DNA of 64,000 nt. Source: Holophagales bacterium (lineage in GTDB: Bacteria > Acidobacteriota > Thermoanaerobaculia > Multivoradales > Multivoraceae). The position numbers were made by a program, and so were the translations under genes. The notes beneath the pieces are model-generated. The model did no database searches. It was not told the DNA's origin and saw nothing but the letters and a program-made list of their open reading frames with translations. The DNA is taken from assembly GCA_009843505.1 (NCBI GenBank), contig VYDI01000009.1:62001-126000 (forward strand), read 5' to 3'. Positions 42,360 through 51,196 of the stretch are shown in pieces (within the stretch, counting starts at the first letter, position 1; each line of letters begins with the position of its first letter).

Positions 42360-43321
42360 TCCGCCCTGAGCCTCGGGTCCAGGCGGGTGAGGAGGAGGTC
42401 CGCGACGAGCGACGCGGCGATGACCAGGGCGGCGCCGTAGGCTGTGGCCGCGAGCACCACGGGAATGTCCCGCGACTGGATCGCCAGGAGCGTCGCGGTG
42501 CCGAGGCCGGGCCAGGCGAAGACGACTTCGGCCACGACGGCGCCGGAAAGCAGGAGCGGAGCCGATACGGACGCGAGCTGAAGCAGGCGTGGAGCGGCGT
42601 GAGCGAGGCCGTGGACGAGCAGGATCCGCGTTTCGGACAGGCCGCGGGCCCGAGCCGCTCGACCGGACTCGGTGGCCAGGAACTCGATCAGCGAGCTCCG
42701 GGTGTAGCGGGCGATGTCGCCGGCCATCGACAGGCCGAGGACCAGGGCCGGAAGCCACAGGTGCGCCAGCACATCGAGAGCGGCCGCTGCCGGCCCGAGT
42801 TCGAAGGCCGCCGCGGAGGTCATGCCGCCGGCCGGCGCCAGCCCCAGGCCCACGGCTACCACGAGGACCGCCATCAGACCGACCCAGAATGTGGGCAGGG
42901 CGTAGACGACCAGGCTGGCGACACGCACGCTCAGGTCGAGCCGCGAGTTCGGGCGGCAGGCCGCGATCAGGCCCAGGCCGATCCCGAGCAGGTACTGCGC
43001 AAGCAGGGCCGCGCCGGCCAGCAGGAGGGTGGGCGGCAGGGCATCGAACAGGAGCTCCGCCACGGGCTGACCGGTCCGGTAGGACTGCCCCCAGTCCCAG
43101 TGCAGGGCGACCGCTCCCAGCCAGCGGAGGTACTGGACCGGAAGGGGCTGGTCGAGCCCGTAGAGCGCGCGCAGCCGCTCCGCCTGTTCCGGCGGAATCC
43201 GCGGGTCGGCCGGCGCCATCGGATCGCCGGGAGCCAGCGCCACGACGGCGAAGGCGAGAGTCAGGACGATCAGGAAGAGCACCGCCGCGGCCAGAAGGCG
43301 GCGCAGAACGAAGCGGATCAC
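42356..43321 (-). CDS. Peptide-type ABC transporter permease (DppB/OppB-like)
   Basis: The 321-residue protein begins MIRFVLRRLLAAAVLFLIVL, the standard first helix, then ALYGLDQPLPVQYLRWLGAVALHWDWGQSY (periplasmic motif), six membrane helices and the coupling-loop AARARGLSETRILLVHGLAHA. The end RLDPRLRAE is typical. It forms the translocation pore with the DppC-like protein. The substrate may be oligopeptide, dipeptide or nickel; proximity to larE-larB makes a metal substrate conceivable but unproven. Confidence 0.92.
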   Translation of the reverse strand: MIRFVLRRLLAAAVLFLIVLTLAFAVVALAPGDPMAPADPRIPPEQAERLRALYGLDQPLPVQYLRWLGAVALHWDWGQSYRTGQPVAELLFDALPPTLLLAGAALLAQYLLGIGLGLIAACRPNSRLDLSVRVASLVVYALPTFWVGLMAVLVVAVGLGLAPAGGMTSAAAFELGPAAAALDVLAHLWLPALVLGLSMAGDIARYTRSSLIEFLATESGRAARARGLSETRILLVHGLAHAAPRLLQLASVSAPLLLSGAVVAEVVFAWPGLGTATLLAIQSRDIPVVLAATAYGAALVIAASLVADLLLTRLDPRLRAE

Positions 43322-43337
43322 CAGAACGATCGGAGGT

Positions 43338-44939
43338 TCAGCGCCACGCCCACTCCTGGAGGTTTGCGAGTGGGCTCAGCGCGTTTGGCTCCACCGACTC
43401 GAGGTCCTCGTTGAAGGCCGCCAGCGTCAGGGGTTCCCACAGCACGAGGATCGGTTGATCGTCGCGCAGGATGCGCTGCAGGCGGTGGAGATCCTCCAGG
43501 CCCGCCACGGGGTCGAGCCGGGCGGCGACGCTCTCGAGTAACGCGTCGACCTCGGGATTGGCGTAGCCGGCGTAGTTGTGGCCGCCGCCGATCGACTCGC
43601 TGTGAAAGGTGGGACGGAGGTCCAGGCTGGTATCGATCGCAAACCCGGAGACGGCGGCGTCGAAGTCGTTGCCGAGGAGCCGCGGAAGCAGTACGTTCGG
43701 ATCGAAGCGTCGGGGCTGGGCGTCGATGCCGACGGCGCGCAGGTCGGCCTGGATCATCTGCATCGCGTCCCAGCGCGCGGCGGCGCCGGCGAAGGTCGCC
43801 AGTTCGAATCGGAAGGGCTCGCCGTTGCGCTCGAGGACGCCATCGCCGTCGAGGTCGCGCCAGCCGGCCGCGGCCAGGATGGTTCGGGCGGCCTCCGGGT
43901 CGTGTGGCCACGGTTCGAACTCCGGGTCGCGAGCCCAGACGTCGGACAGGATCGGGCTGCTGCCGACCCGGGCGTAGCCGCGCCAGACGGTGTCGACGAT
44001 GGCCTGGCGGTCGACCGCCAGCGCCAGCGCCCGTCGGGTCGCCGCGTCCTCGAACGACGAGCGGCCTGTGTTCCAGGAGACGAACGTGTATTGCCGGCTG
44101 GAGTAGGCGTAGAGACGGAGACCGGTACGGCCTTCGATGCGCTGCGCGTCTGCGGCGCCGATGCCCGTGACCACGTCGAGTTCGCCGGCGAGCAGTTGGG
44201 TAGTGAGCGCGGCGCCGTCGGCCGCGGTGCGCAGAACGACTCGCTGGAGCCGCGGAAGGTCCGCCTCGAGGTAGTCCGGGTTGCGGCCCAGAACGAGTTC
44301 GCGGCCGGGAGTCCGGTTCTCGAGCCGGAACGGCCCGCTTGCGACAAGCCGCTCGAAGAACCAGCCTGGGTCGCCGCGCCACTCGGCGAACGGCCGCTGC
44401 GCCCAGGCATGCTGGGGAAGGACGGCTTCGGGTGCCACATCGGCCAGTTGGGTGGGCGAGGCGCGGCTGAAATGGAATCGCACGGTGCGCTCGTCGACCA
44501 CCTCGACGTCGGTGATCGCCTCCTTTGCGTAGGAGTGGATCCAGGCCACGTCCGGGTCGGTTTGCGCCTGCCAGGTGAAGCGGACGTCGCTTGCCGTCAG
44601 GGGTTGGCCATCGCTCCAGACGGCCCCTGGACGGAGCCTGACGGTCAGGACCAGGCGGTCTTCGGAGAACTCCCACGTTTCGGCCAGGGCTGGCCTCCAG
44701 GAGGGCGGACCTTCCCGGTAGTCGGGTTCCTCCTCCATCAACGGCAGCAAGAGCTGGGAGGTGATCGCCTTGTGACCGAGGGTCTGCTGGACGATCAACT
44801 CGTTCGGCGTCGGATACTCGAAGCGCATGCCGACGGTGAGGCGCGTCGTGTCGCGCGGGGTGTCCGAAGCGCAGCCCCAACCGAGAATGGCGGCTAGTCC
44901 GGCCGCCGCCAGGAGCCGCATCGCAACCACGGGAATCAT
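43338..44939 (-). CDS. Solute-binding lipoprotein, family 5 (peptide/nickel type)
   Basis: ATG 44939 gives 533 residues with a signal peptide ending in the lipobox LGWGC (a second ATG six codons later is possible). The body has the SBP_bac_5 motifs: PALAETWEFSEDRLVLTVRLRPGAVWSDGQPLTASDVRFTW is the signature region, then LASGPFRL-like SGPFRLENRTPG, and RALALAVDRQAIVD. It captures substrate in the periplasm for the downstream permeases, 16 bp away. The N-terminal part before the signature is long (about 65 residues). Confidence 0.92.
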   Translation of the reverse strand: MIPVVAMRLLAAAGLAAILGWGCASDTPRDTTRLTVGMRFEYPTPNELIVQQTLGHKAITSQLLLPLMEEEPDYREGPPSWRPALAETWEFSEDRLVLTVRLRPGAVWSDGQPLTASDVRFTWQAQTDPDVAWIHSYAKEAITDVEVVDERTVRFHFSRASPTQLADVAPEAVLPQHAWAQRPFAEWRGDPGWFFERLVASGPFRLENRTPGRELVLGRNPDYLEADLPRLQRVVLRTAADGAALTTQLLAGELDVVTGIGAADAQRIEGRTGLRLYAYSSRQYTFVSWNTGRSSFEDAATRRALALAVDRQAIVDTVWRGYARVGSSPILSDVWARDPEFEPWPHDPEAARTILAAAGWRDLDGDGVLERNGEPFRFELATFAGAAARWDAMQMIQADLRAVGIDAQPRRFDPNVLLPRLLGNDFDAAVSGFAIDTSLDLRPTFHSESIGGGHNYAGYANPEVDALLESVAARLDPVAGLEDLHRLQRILRDDQPILVLWEPLTLAAFNEDLESVEPNALSPLANLQEWAWR

Positions 44940-44965
44940 CGTACACCGCGGCCGTCTTGTAGCGT

Positions 44966-46345
44966 TTGAGCGTGTGGGACTGGATCGGCAGGGACGGAGG
45001 TCAACGGCGCCGGCGCGCCTGGGCGGCGGTTCTCGGTGCGTTCGTGCTCGCCGACCTCGCGCTGTTCGGCTGGCTGATCTTCCGGTCGCTGTCGGAGCGG
45101 GAAGTGAGCCGGATCGTGCTCGAGGCGCGAACGGAGGCCGAGGAGCTCGCCGAGCGCATCGCCGGCCGGGTGGAGAGCACCGGCCGCGACCTCTACACGG
45201 CGATGGCGACCGAGTCGGAGACGCGCCGCTACATCGATTCCGTGCTGGTGCAGCGCGACATCGTCGAGACGGTCGAGGTCTTCGACAGCGAGGGTCACCT
45301 CGTGTTCCGCAACCGCCGGGCCGAGACTCGCACCGACGGTGACGGCCCACCGAACCTGGAGTCGCCGTCGCTGGTCGCGGAGACGGTGACCAACCAGGTG
45401 CCGTACGAGACCGTGGAGGTGCCGGTCGGCAATGTCGGTACCTTCCAGATCGGGATCTCGCGCACCGAGCTGCAACAGCGGCTCGTGACCCTGCGCCGTG
45501 AACTGCTGCGCCAGACGGCGATCGTCGCCGTGCTTACCGTCGCGCTGTTCGTGGCCGGCTACCTGCTCTACAGCCGCCTCTCCCGGCGGACCGCTCTGGC
45601 CGAGCGTCAGGCGCAGGAGGCGGAGCAGATGGCCTACGTCGGCACCCTCGCTTCGGGCCTTGCCCACGAGATCCGCAGTCCCCTGAACTCGTTGAACCTG
45701 AACATGCAGATGCTCCAGGAAGAGATGCCGTCGGGTTCCTCGGAGCGGCTGGTCGCGATTACGCGTTCCGAAGTGGGCCGACTGGAGCGGCTGGTGTCCG
45801 ACTTCCTGAGCTATGCGCGTCCGGATGAACTGAAGCTCGAGCAGACGACCGCCTCCGAACTCCTGTGCCACGGCGCGGAAGTGGTGGCCGGCAAGCTCCA
45901 CTCCGCCGGCATTCCGGTGGAGATCGACGATCGCAGCGGTGGCGTTCCCCTCGAGGTCGACCGCGAGCAGATGAACCAGTTGCTGCTCAACCTGATCGAC
46001 AACGCAGTGGCGGCGATGAGCGACTGCGATCGCCCCAGGCTCCGCCTCGAAGCGGAAGCGCGGCCGGGATCGGTCGTGCTCGCGGTTGGCGACAACGGGC
46101 CGGGGGTGGACCCCGCGGACCGGGAGCGGGTGTTCGACCTGTTCCACTCGGGACGTCGCGGCGGCACAGGCCTGGGGCTAGCGATCGTCCGCCGTATCGC
46201 CGCCACTCACGGCGGGGAAGCGCGGGTTCGCCAGGGCGGGGACGCCGGTGCGACCTTCGAGGTCGAGTTGCCGCTGTCTCCGGGTCAGTTGCGGCCGGCG
46301 AGGCGTCGGGCGGATCCCGAGGCGTCGGGTTCCGCCAACCGCTGA
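44966..46345 (+). CDS. Membrane sensor histidine kinase (orphan)
   Basis: The start is TTG 44966 or GTG 44972. The 459-residue protein has a first helix (about 19-40), a periplasmic sensor domain of about 140 residues (41-183, PAS/Cache-like with VEVFDSEGHLVFRNRRA), a second helix (184-203), a short coiled linker, a HisKA domain with H234 in GLAHEIRSPLN, and an ATPase domain with LLLNLIDNAVAAM, GDNGPGV and GGTGLGLAIV. No response regulator is adjacent. It is divergent from the lipoprotein gene with a 26-bp gap, so a link with the transporter is possible. Confidence 0.9.
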   Translation: MSVWDWIGRDGGQRRRRAWAAVLGAFVLADLALFGWLIFRSLSEREVSRIVLEARTEAEELAERIAGRVESTGRDLYTAMATESETRRYIDSVLVQRDIVETVEVFDSEGHLVFRNRRAETRTDGDGPPNLESPSLVAETVTNQVPYETVEVPVGNVGTFQIGISRTELQQRLVTLRRELLRQTAIVAVLTVALFVAGYLLYSRLSRRTALAERQAQEAEQMAYVGTLASGLAHEIRSPLNSLNLNMQMLQEEMPSGSSERLVAITRSEVGRLERLVSDFLSYARPDELKLEQTTASELLCHGAEVVAGKLHSAGIPVEIDDRSGGVPLEVDREQMNQLLLNLIDNAVAAMSDCDRPRLRLEAEARPGSVVLAVGDNGPGVDPADRERVFDLFHSGRRGGTGLGLAIVRRIAATHGGEARVRQGGDAGATFEVELPLSPGQLRPARRRADPEASGSANR

Positions 46346-46360
46346 CGGTTTGGCGACCAT

Positions 46361-46390
46361 TGACCGTTTCACCGGGCGAGTGCTACTGTC
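46361..46390 (+). promoter_or_regulatory. Candidate sigma-70 promoter for rplU-rpmA-obgE
   Basis: A -35 TTGACC (46361-46366) and a -10 TACTGT (46385-46390) are 18 bp apart, upstream of the ribosomal protein operon. The leader to the rplU start would be about 110 bases, room for a regulatory structure; a short imperfect stem (CGCCGC/GCGGTG) can be drawn near 46401-46420. Confidence 0.4.
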
Positions 46391-46505
46391 GGCCGCCCAA
46401 AACGCCGCTGTGGCGGTGTAGCGCGGGTGCCGGGCTCGTCCTCCGGCAACGCCAGATGACGACAACCGGCGCACGGAGCAATCAGCGCGCCGCTGAGAGA
46501 AAACG

Positions 46506-46835
46506 ATGTACGCAGTGATAGAGACCGGCGGCAAGCAGGTCCGGGTCGAAGAAGGCGATGTCGTCGACCTGGAACGCCTCGGCGGCGCCGAGGCCGGTTC
46601 GGAGGTGGTTTTCGACCGGGTGCTGATGATCGGTGGCGGCGAGGCCGAGCCCGAAGTGGGCGAGCCGGTCGTCGAGGGCGCCAGGGTGCGGGCACAGCTC
46701 GTCAGCGACCTGCGTGGCCCGAAGATCGTCGTGTTCAAGTTCAAGCGCCGGAAGGGCTATCGCCGGCGCAGCGGACACCGGCAGGAGTTGCAGCGCTTCC
46801 GGATAGAAGCGATCGAACGAGACGGCGGGGCGTAA
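46506..46835 (+). CDS. rplU: Large ribosomal subunit protein bL21
   Basis: The 109-residue protein begins [25 protein letters not shown] and shows [21 protein letters not shown], the diagnostic bL21 segment that binds 23S rRNA. It heads the classic rplU-rpmA-obgE cluster. rpmA starts 31 bp downstream behind a GGAGG ribosome binding site. Confidence 0.98.
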   Translation: MYAVIETGGKQVRVEEGDVVDLERLGGAEAGSEVVFDRVLMIGGGEAEPEVGEPVVEGARVRAQLVSDLRGPKIVVFKFKRRKGYRRRSGHRQELQRFRIEAIERDGGA

Positions 46836-46866
46836 GCCTCTCGCCGGAGCAACGGAGGTCGAAGAG

Positions 46867-47124
46867 ATGGCGCACAAGAAGGGCCAGGGCTCGAGCCGCA
46901 ACGGCCGTGATTCGAACCCCAAGAACCTGGGAGTGAAGCGTTACGCGGGTGAGAGCGTGACCGGCGGCACGATCATCGTGCGCCAGCGGGGCACGCGCTT
47001 CTTTCCCGGCGAGAACGTGGGACGTGGCGGCGACGACACCCTCTACGCGCGTGCGGACGGCGTGGTCGAGTTCCGCAACCGCGGCCGGCGCGGCACGGTG
47101 GTCAACGTCCATCCGGCCGGCTAG
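46867..47124 (+). CDS. rpmA: Large ribosomal subunit protein bL27
   Basis: The 85-residue protein begins [22 protein letters not shown] and includes [20 protein letters not shown], as in bL27, whose N-terminus reaches the peptidyl transferase centre. It starts directly with the mature Ala-His-Lys-Lys sequence, so it lacks the cleaved leader seen in Firmicutes. The ribosome binding site GGAGG precedes it. Confidence 0.98.
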   Translation: MAHKKGQGSSRNGRDSNPKNLGVKRYAGESVTGGTIIVRQRGTRFFPGENVGRGGDDTLYARADGVVEFRNRGRRGTVVNVHPAG

Positions 47125-47148
47125 GCGTCGCGCCGCGGGGAGCGGCTC

Positions 47149-48210
47149 ATGCATTTCATCGACGAGGCCGTCATCGATGTCCTCGCCGGTTCCGGCGGAG
47201 ACGGCTGCCTGGCCTTCCGGCGGGAGAAGTTCGTGCCGCAGGGCGGCCCGTCGGGAGGCGACGGCGGCAGCGGCGGCGACGTCCTTCTGGTCGGCTCGCC
47301 CGGGCTCGGCACTCTCTATCGTCTCAGCTTCCCGGCCGCCTACCACGCCGAGCGCGGCAGGCACGGCGAAGGATCGAACAAGACCGGCAGGAGCGGCCGC
47401 GATCTGGTGATTCCGGTGCCGCTCGGAACCGAGGTCCACGACGCTGCCACCGGCGAGCCCCTGGGCGAGGTTCTGACCGAATCAGACCAGCTCGTCGTGG
47501 CGCGCGGCGGCATCGGTGGACGCGGCAACGCCCGCTTCAAGAGTGCGCGTCAGCGAGCGCCGAGGCGCGTGGAAGCGGGAAGACCAGGCGAGCAGCGTCG
47601 CCTGCGCCTGGAGTTGAAGCTGCTCGCCGACATTGGCGTCGTAGGCCTGCCGAACGCGGGAAAGTCGACCCTCATCAGCAGGCTCACTGCCGCGAAACCG
47701 AAGATCGCCGACTATCCCTTCACTACGCTGGTTCCGCAGCTTGGCGTGGTAGGGCCGCCGGCGTTGCCAGTCGAGGCGGAGCCCTTCGTGATCGCCGACC
47801 TGCCCGGACTGATCGCCGGCGCCGCCCGGGGGGCCGGCCTCGGCACCCGCTTTCTGCGCCACGTGGAGCGTTGCCGTGTTCTTCTGCACCTGGTCGACCT
47901 GGGGCCACAGTCTGAGGAAGGAGCCGGCGCGGTCCAGGCGGCCTTCGAGACGATCTCCGCTGAACTGGGCGCCTTCAACGAGGATCTGCTTCGCCGGCCG
48001 CGGGTCCTTTGCGGCTCGAAGCTCGACATCGCGGAGCCGGATCGGCGAGGCGAACTGGCTGAGCTGGCCCGGAGAGAGGGCATGGAGGCGTTCGAGGTCT
48101 CGGCGGTCGCGGGCACGGGGCTCGACCCCCTGGTTCGCGAACTGCGCCGCCTCCTGGACGCCGGCGAGGCGGCCGGCGACGACGTCTCCGCGGGAGCTGG
48201 ATCGCCATGA
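47149..48210 (+). CDS. obgE: Obg GTPase
   Basis: ObgE is an essential GTPase in 50S subunit assembly and stress response. The 353-residue protein has the glycine-rich Obg domain (about 1-158; FRREKFVPQGGPSGGDGG, GEGSNKTGRSGRDL, ARGGIGGRGNARFKS) and a G domain (about 159-340) with G1 GLPNAGKST, G3 DLPGLI and the Obg-type GSKLDI in place of NKxD. A C-terminal OCT-like domain is absent. Its stop overlaps nadD (ATGA). Confidence 0.97.
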   Translation: MHFIDEAVIDVLAGSGGDGCLAFRREKFVPQGGPSGGDGGSGGDVLLVGSPGLGTLYRLSFPAAYHAERGRHGEGSNKTGRSGRDLVIPVPLGTEVHDAATGEPLGEVLTESDQLVVARGGIGGRGNARFKSARQRAPRRVEAGRPGEQRRLRLELKLLADIGVVGLPNAGKSTLISRLTAAKPKIADYPFTTLVPQLGVVGPPALPVEAEPFVIADLPGLIAGAARGAGLGTRFLRHVERCRVLLHLVDLGPQSEEGAGAVQAAFETISAELGAFNEDLLRRPRVLCGSKLDIAEPDRRGELAELARREGMEAFEVSAVAGTGLDPLVRELRRLLDAGEAAGDDVSAGAGSP

Positions 48211-48860
48211 GGGTCGCGCGGAGACGCCCCGACGATCGAGGCGAACGGCGGGTGAGCCACCGCGCCGGGAGAGTTGGCCTGTTCGGTGGCAGTTTCGACC
48301 CGATTCACAACGGGCACATCCTGCCGGTGCTCGCGGCCCGGGAGGACCTGGACCTGGATGTCGTCCACTACCTGCCGACCGCTCGGCCGCCGCACAAGGC
48401 CCGGGGGACGCGGGCGCCGGCGCTCGCTCGAAACACCATGGTCGAGCTGGCGCTCCTGCCCTACCCCGAGCTCGTCGTCTCGGACGTCGAACTCGATCTC
48501 GGCCGGATCGCGTACACGGTGGACACGGTGGAGCGCTATGCGGCCGAGGATCCGAAGGCCGAGCTCCACCTGCTGCTCGGCGTCGACAGCTTCAACGACC
48601 TGATGTCCTGGCGGCGGTTCAAGGACCTGATCGGCGCCGTCAGGCTGGTCGTCCTGACCCGGCCGGGCGAACGGGGCCTGGATCCCGCGGTGCGCGCGGC
48701 GGTCGAGGAAGCGCGCGGCTTCGACCTGGTCCGGCACCGCTCGGTCGATGTCTCCTCCAGCTCGATCCGCCGCCGGCTGGCCCGGGGCGAGGACGTGGAT
48801 ACCGGGTTGATGCCCGCCGCCGTGCTGCGGTACTGTCGCAAGTACGGGTTGTACCGTTGA
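48207..48860 (+). CDS. nadD: Nicotinate-nucleotide adenylyltransferase
   Basis: NadD makes nicotinic acid adenine dinucleotide for NAD synthesis. ATG 48207 overlaps the obgE stop and gives 217 residues; the first 20 are basic and unconserved, so an internal GTG (48252) may be the true start. The nucleotidyltransferase motif VGLFGGSFDPIHNGHI, the YLPTARPPHK segment and the end SSSSIRRRLARGEDV are intact. It is in the operon with obgE and rsfS. Its product NaAD is also the substrate of LarB, encoded elsewhere in the window. Confidence 0.95.
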   Translation: MRVARRRPDDRGERRVSHRAGRVGLFGGSFDPIHNGHILPVLAAREDLDLDVVHYLPTARPPHKARGTRAPALARNTMVELALLPYPELVVSDVELDLGRIAYTVDTVERYAAEDPKAELHLLLGVDSFNDLMSWRRFKDLIGAVRLVVLTRPGERGLDPAVRAAVEEARGFDLVRHRSVDVSSSSIRRRLARGEDVDTGLMPAAVLRYCRKYGLYR

Positions 48861-49309
48861 CGCAAGCGCAGACGCTCCAGGCCCGGTCGGGCGCAATCTC
48901 TCCCAGTCCCGAAGGGACCCCTGACTCCGAGGAGCGTGTCCGCGCGGTCGCTGCCGCGGCGATCGACCGGAAGGCGCAGGACCTTCGGGTCCTGGAGCTC
49001 ACCGACGTCAGCGACTTCACGGACTACTTCGTCATCTGCAACGGCGCCAACGCGCGCCAGGTGAGCGCGATCGCGGAGGCCGTCGAGCGACGGTTGCGGT
49101 CCTGCGGCGCCCGTCCCCTGCACCTGGAGGGGTCGGGACGCGGTCAGTGGGTGCTGCTGGACTATGGCGACGTCGTGGTCCACGTGTTCGACCCCGAGCG
49201 ACGGGAGCTCTACCGGCTCGAGCGCCTGTGGTCCGATGCCCCGGACCGGACAGCGGAGCTGGCTTCGGACGGAGGACCGGTTTCGCATGGTGCTCCTGCT
49301 GCGACTTGA
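48857..49309 (+). CDS. rsfS: Ribosomal silencing factor RsfS
   Basis: RsfS binds bL14 and blocks subunit joining under starvation. TTG 48857 overlaps the nadD stop (TTGA) and gives 150 residues; the frame continues upstream through nadD without family sequence. After about 25 variable residues the core reads AAIDRKAQDLRVLELTDVSDFTDYFVICNGAN, RQVSAIAEAV, GQWVLLDYGDVVVHVF and YRLERLWSDA, all typical. The order nadD-rsfS is conserved in many bacteria. A Gly/Ser/Ala-rich tail of about 20 residues follows. Confidence 0.94.
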   Translation: MTQAQTLQARSGAISPSPEGTPDSEERVRAVAAAAIDRKAQDLRVLELTDVSDFTDYFVICNGANARQVSAIAEAVERRLRSCGARPLHLEGSGRGQWVLLDYGDVVVHVFDPERRELYRLERLWSDAPDRTAELASDGGPVSHGAPAAT

Positions 49310-49526
49310 GGTCAACGGTCAGGAGCGGGAGCTGTCCGTCCCGGGGGCCGACGCCAGCGTGCTCGACCTTCTGGCGAGCCTCGATCAGCATCCGAAGACG
49401 GTGGCGGTTGAGGTGAACCGTGAACTCGTGCCGCGTGCGCGCTTCGGCGACACCAGCCTCCACGACGGCGACCGGGTGGAGATCGTCCGATTCGTCCAGG
49501 GCGGCCGCGCCGCTGATCGGGTATAG
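49287..49526 (+). CDS. ThiS/MoaD-like sulfur carrier with an extended C-terminus
   Basis: ATG 49287 overlaps rsfS by 23 bp and gives 79 residues. The sequence LEVNGQERELSVPG, VLDLLASLDQHPKTVAVEVNRELVPRARF, DGDRVEIVRFVQGG is a ubiquitin-like ThiS fold with the Gly-Gly that becomes a thiocarboxylate. Unlike ordinary ThiS, the Gly-Gly is followed by RAADRV. Processing by a peptidase would be needed before activation, as known for some sulfur carriers. No thi or moa genes are adjacent, so the pathway (thiazole, or another sulfur-transfer route) is undetermined. Confidence 0.78.
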   Translation: MVLLLRLEVNGQERELSVPGADASVLDLLASLDQHPKTVAVEVNRELVPRARFGDTSLHDGDRVEIVRFVQGGRAADRV

Positions 49527-49579
49527 TCGCCCGTCGCTGCCGGCCGCTTGAGCGGCTCTACAGAGGCGGCGCGGAGGCT

Positions 49580-49655
49580 GGGCCGCTAGCTCAATTGGCA
49601 GAGCAACAGACTCTTAATCTGTGGGTTCTAGGTTCGATTCCTAGGCGGCTCACCA
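49580..49655 (+). tRNA. tRNA-Lys (anticodon CTT)
   Basis: The 76-nt sequence has acceptor arms GGGCCGC and GCGGCTC (one G-T pair), a D-arm with AGCTCAATTGGCAGAGC, an anticodon arm CAGA/TCTG around CTCTTAA (anticodon CTT, codon AAG), a T-arm CTAGG/CCTAG with TTCGATT and an encoded CCA. Confidence 0.96.
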
Positions 49656-49690
49656 TGCCTCGCCCGCGGTGGCTTCCGCGTCACGACCGG

Positions 49691-49778
<88 letters not shown>

Positions 49779-49834
49779 CTCGCACGTCACCTACCCGTTT
49801 CGCAACCGGAACTTCCTGAATCCCCCGTTCGGCC

Positions 49835-51196
49835 GTGACTGTGGTGGTCTCCAAGCGGGATGTCGGCGTGTGCCGCCAGGAGTTCGAGATCGAGGTGCCC
49901 GCCTCCGAGGTGGACGCCGAGTACCTTCGGGTCGCCAGGGACTACCGTCGCCGCGCGCGCATCGACGGCTTCCGCAAGGGGAAGGCGCCGCTCGACCTGG
50001 TGCGACAGCGGTTCGGGGGTTCGATCGGCGAGGACGTCTCGGAGCGTCTGGCCCCGAAGTACTGGCAGCGGGCGAGCGAAGAGGACGGTGTGCAGGCCAT
50101 GCTGCCGCCCAGCGTGGCGCCGGTACAGGCCGTTCCGGGGCAGCCGTTGCGGTTCACCGTGACCGTCGACATCGAGCCCGAGGTCGAGATCGGCGACAGC
50201 CGGAGCTTCGAGCTGCCCCAGCCCCAGACGGAACCCAGTGAGGCCGAGGTCGACCAACTCCTGGAACAGGTACGACTTCAGCGCTCGACCTGGGTGCCGG
50301 TCGAACGGGCGGCGGCTCGTGGCGACCGTGTACGGGGCAGGATCCACCGCGCCGCGATGCCCGGCTATGTTCCGGAAGCGGCCGCCGAAGACGCGGACAA
50401 CGATGATGCCAACGACCATCGCGGTCCGGCGACCCACGACATCGACCTCGAACTCGGCGATGAGCGTGCGTGGCCCGAGCTCACGGACAACCTGACCGGC
50501 CTGTCGGCGGGCCAGAAGGCGGCTTTCGATCGGACCGAAACGGAGGACGACGTCGAGCGGCAACGCGACTACGAGATGGAGGTCGACGAGGTTCTGGAGC
50601 GCAAGCTGCCGGACGTGGACGACGACTGGGCGAGCAGTCTCGCCGCCGCGATCGAGACCGTCGACGACCTGCGGCGCCAGCTCGGCGAGCAGGTGCATGC
50701 GCAGAAGGTCGAGCAGGCGGGCCAGCAGCGCACCGACGCCCTGCTCGACCGGTTGAGGGAGCGCTATCCGGTGACCCTGCCGGAGGCGGTAGTGGAGCGC
50801 GAGGCGCTCCAGATGGCCAGATCCTACGCGAACAACCTGGCTCGCCAGGGGTTCGACTTCGAACAGCAGCAGTTGCCCTGGGAGCAGTTGATGGAGGAAA
50901 TCCGGCCGCAGGCGGAGAAGCGGGCCCATGCCTCGTTCCTGCTCGACCGGATCGCCCGCGACGATGGCGTCGAGGCAACGGCGGAGGACCTCGAGCGGGC
51001 GCTCGAGATCATGGCCAGGGGCCGCAACACGAACCGCGGCCGGCTGCGGCGGGAACTGGAGCGGGACGGCGGTCTGGAGATGCTGAGAGTCGAACTGAGA
51101 CGGGATCGGACGGTGCAGGCGCTCCTGGCGGCCAACGCGCCGCCAGAGGAACCGTCCGGTCCAGCGGACGAGCCCGCTGCGGAAGGAGACGGCTAG
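49835..51196 (+). CDS. tig: Trigger factor
   Basis: Trigger factor is the ribosome-bound chaperone. GTG 49835 gives 453 residues with an N-terminal ribosome-binding domain (about 1-115) that includes the signature GFRKGKAPLDLVRQRFG, a PPIase domain (about 130-235) with an acidic insertion (AEDADNDDANDHRG) in place of part of the FKBP core, and a C-terminal helical chaperone domain (about 245-430). The PPIase active-site pattern is poorly preserved. The end EGDG and TAG stop are duplicated in the spacer before clpP. Confidence 0.93.
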   Translation: MTVVVSKRDVGVCRQEFEIEVPASEVDAEYLRVARDYRRRARIDGFRKGKAPLDLVRQRFGGSIGEDVSERLAPKYWQRASEEDGVQAMLPPSVAPVQAVPGQPLRFTVTVDIEPEVEIGDSRSFELPQPQTEPSEAEVDQLLEQVRLQRSTWVPVERAAARGDRVRGRIHRAAMPGYVPEAAAEDADNDDANDHRGPATHDIDLELGDERAWPELTDNLTGLSAGQKAAFDRTETEDDVERQRDYEMEVDEVLERKLPDVDDDWASSLAAAIETVDDLRRQLGEQVHAQKVEQAGQQRTDALLDRLRERYPVTLPEAVVEREALQMARSYANNLARQGFDFEQQQLPWEQLMEEIRPQAEKRAHASFLLDRIARDDGVEATAEDLERALEIMARGRNTNRGRLRRELERDGGLEMLRVELRRDRTVQALLAANAPPEEPSGPADEPAAEGDG

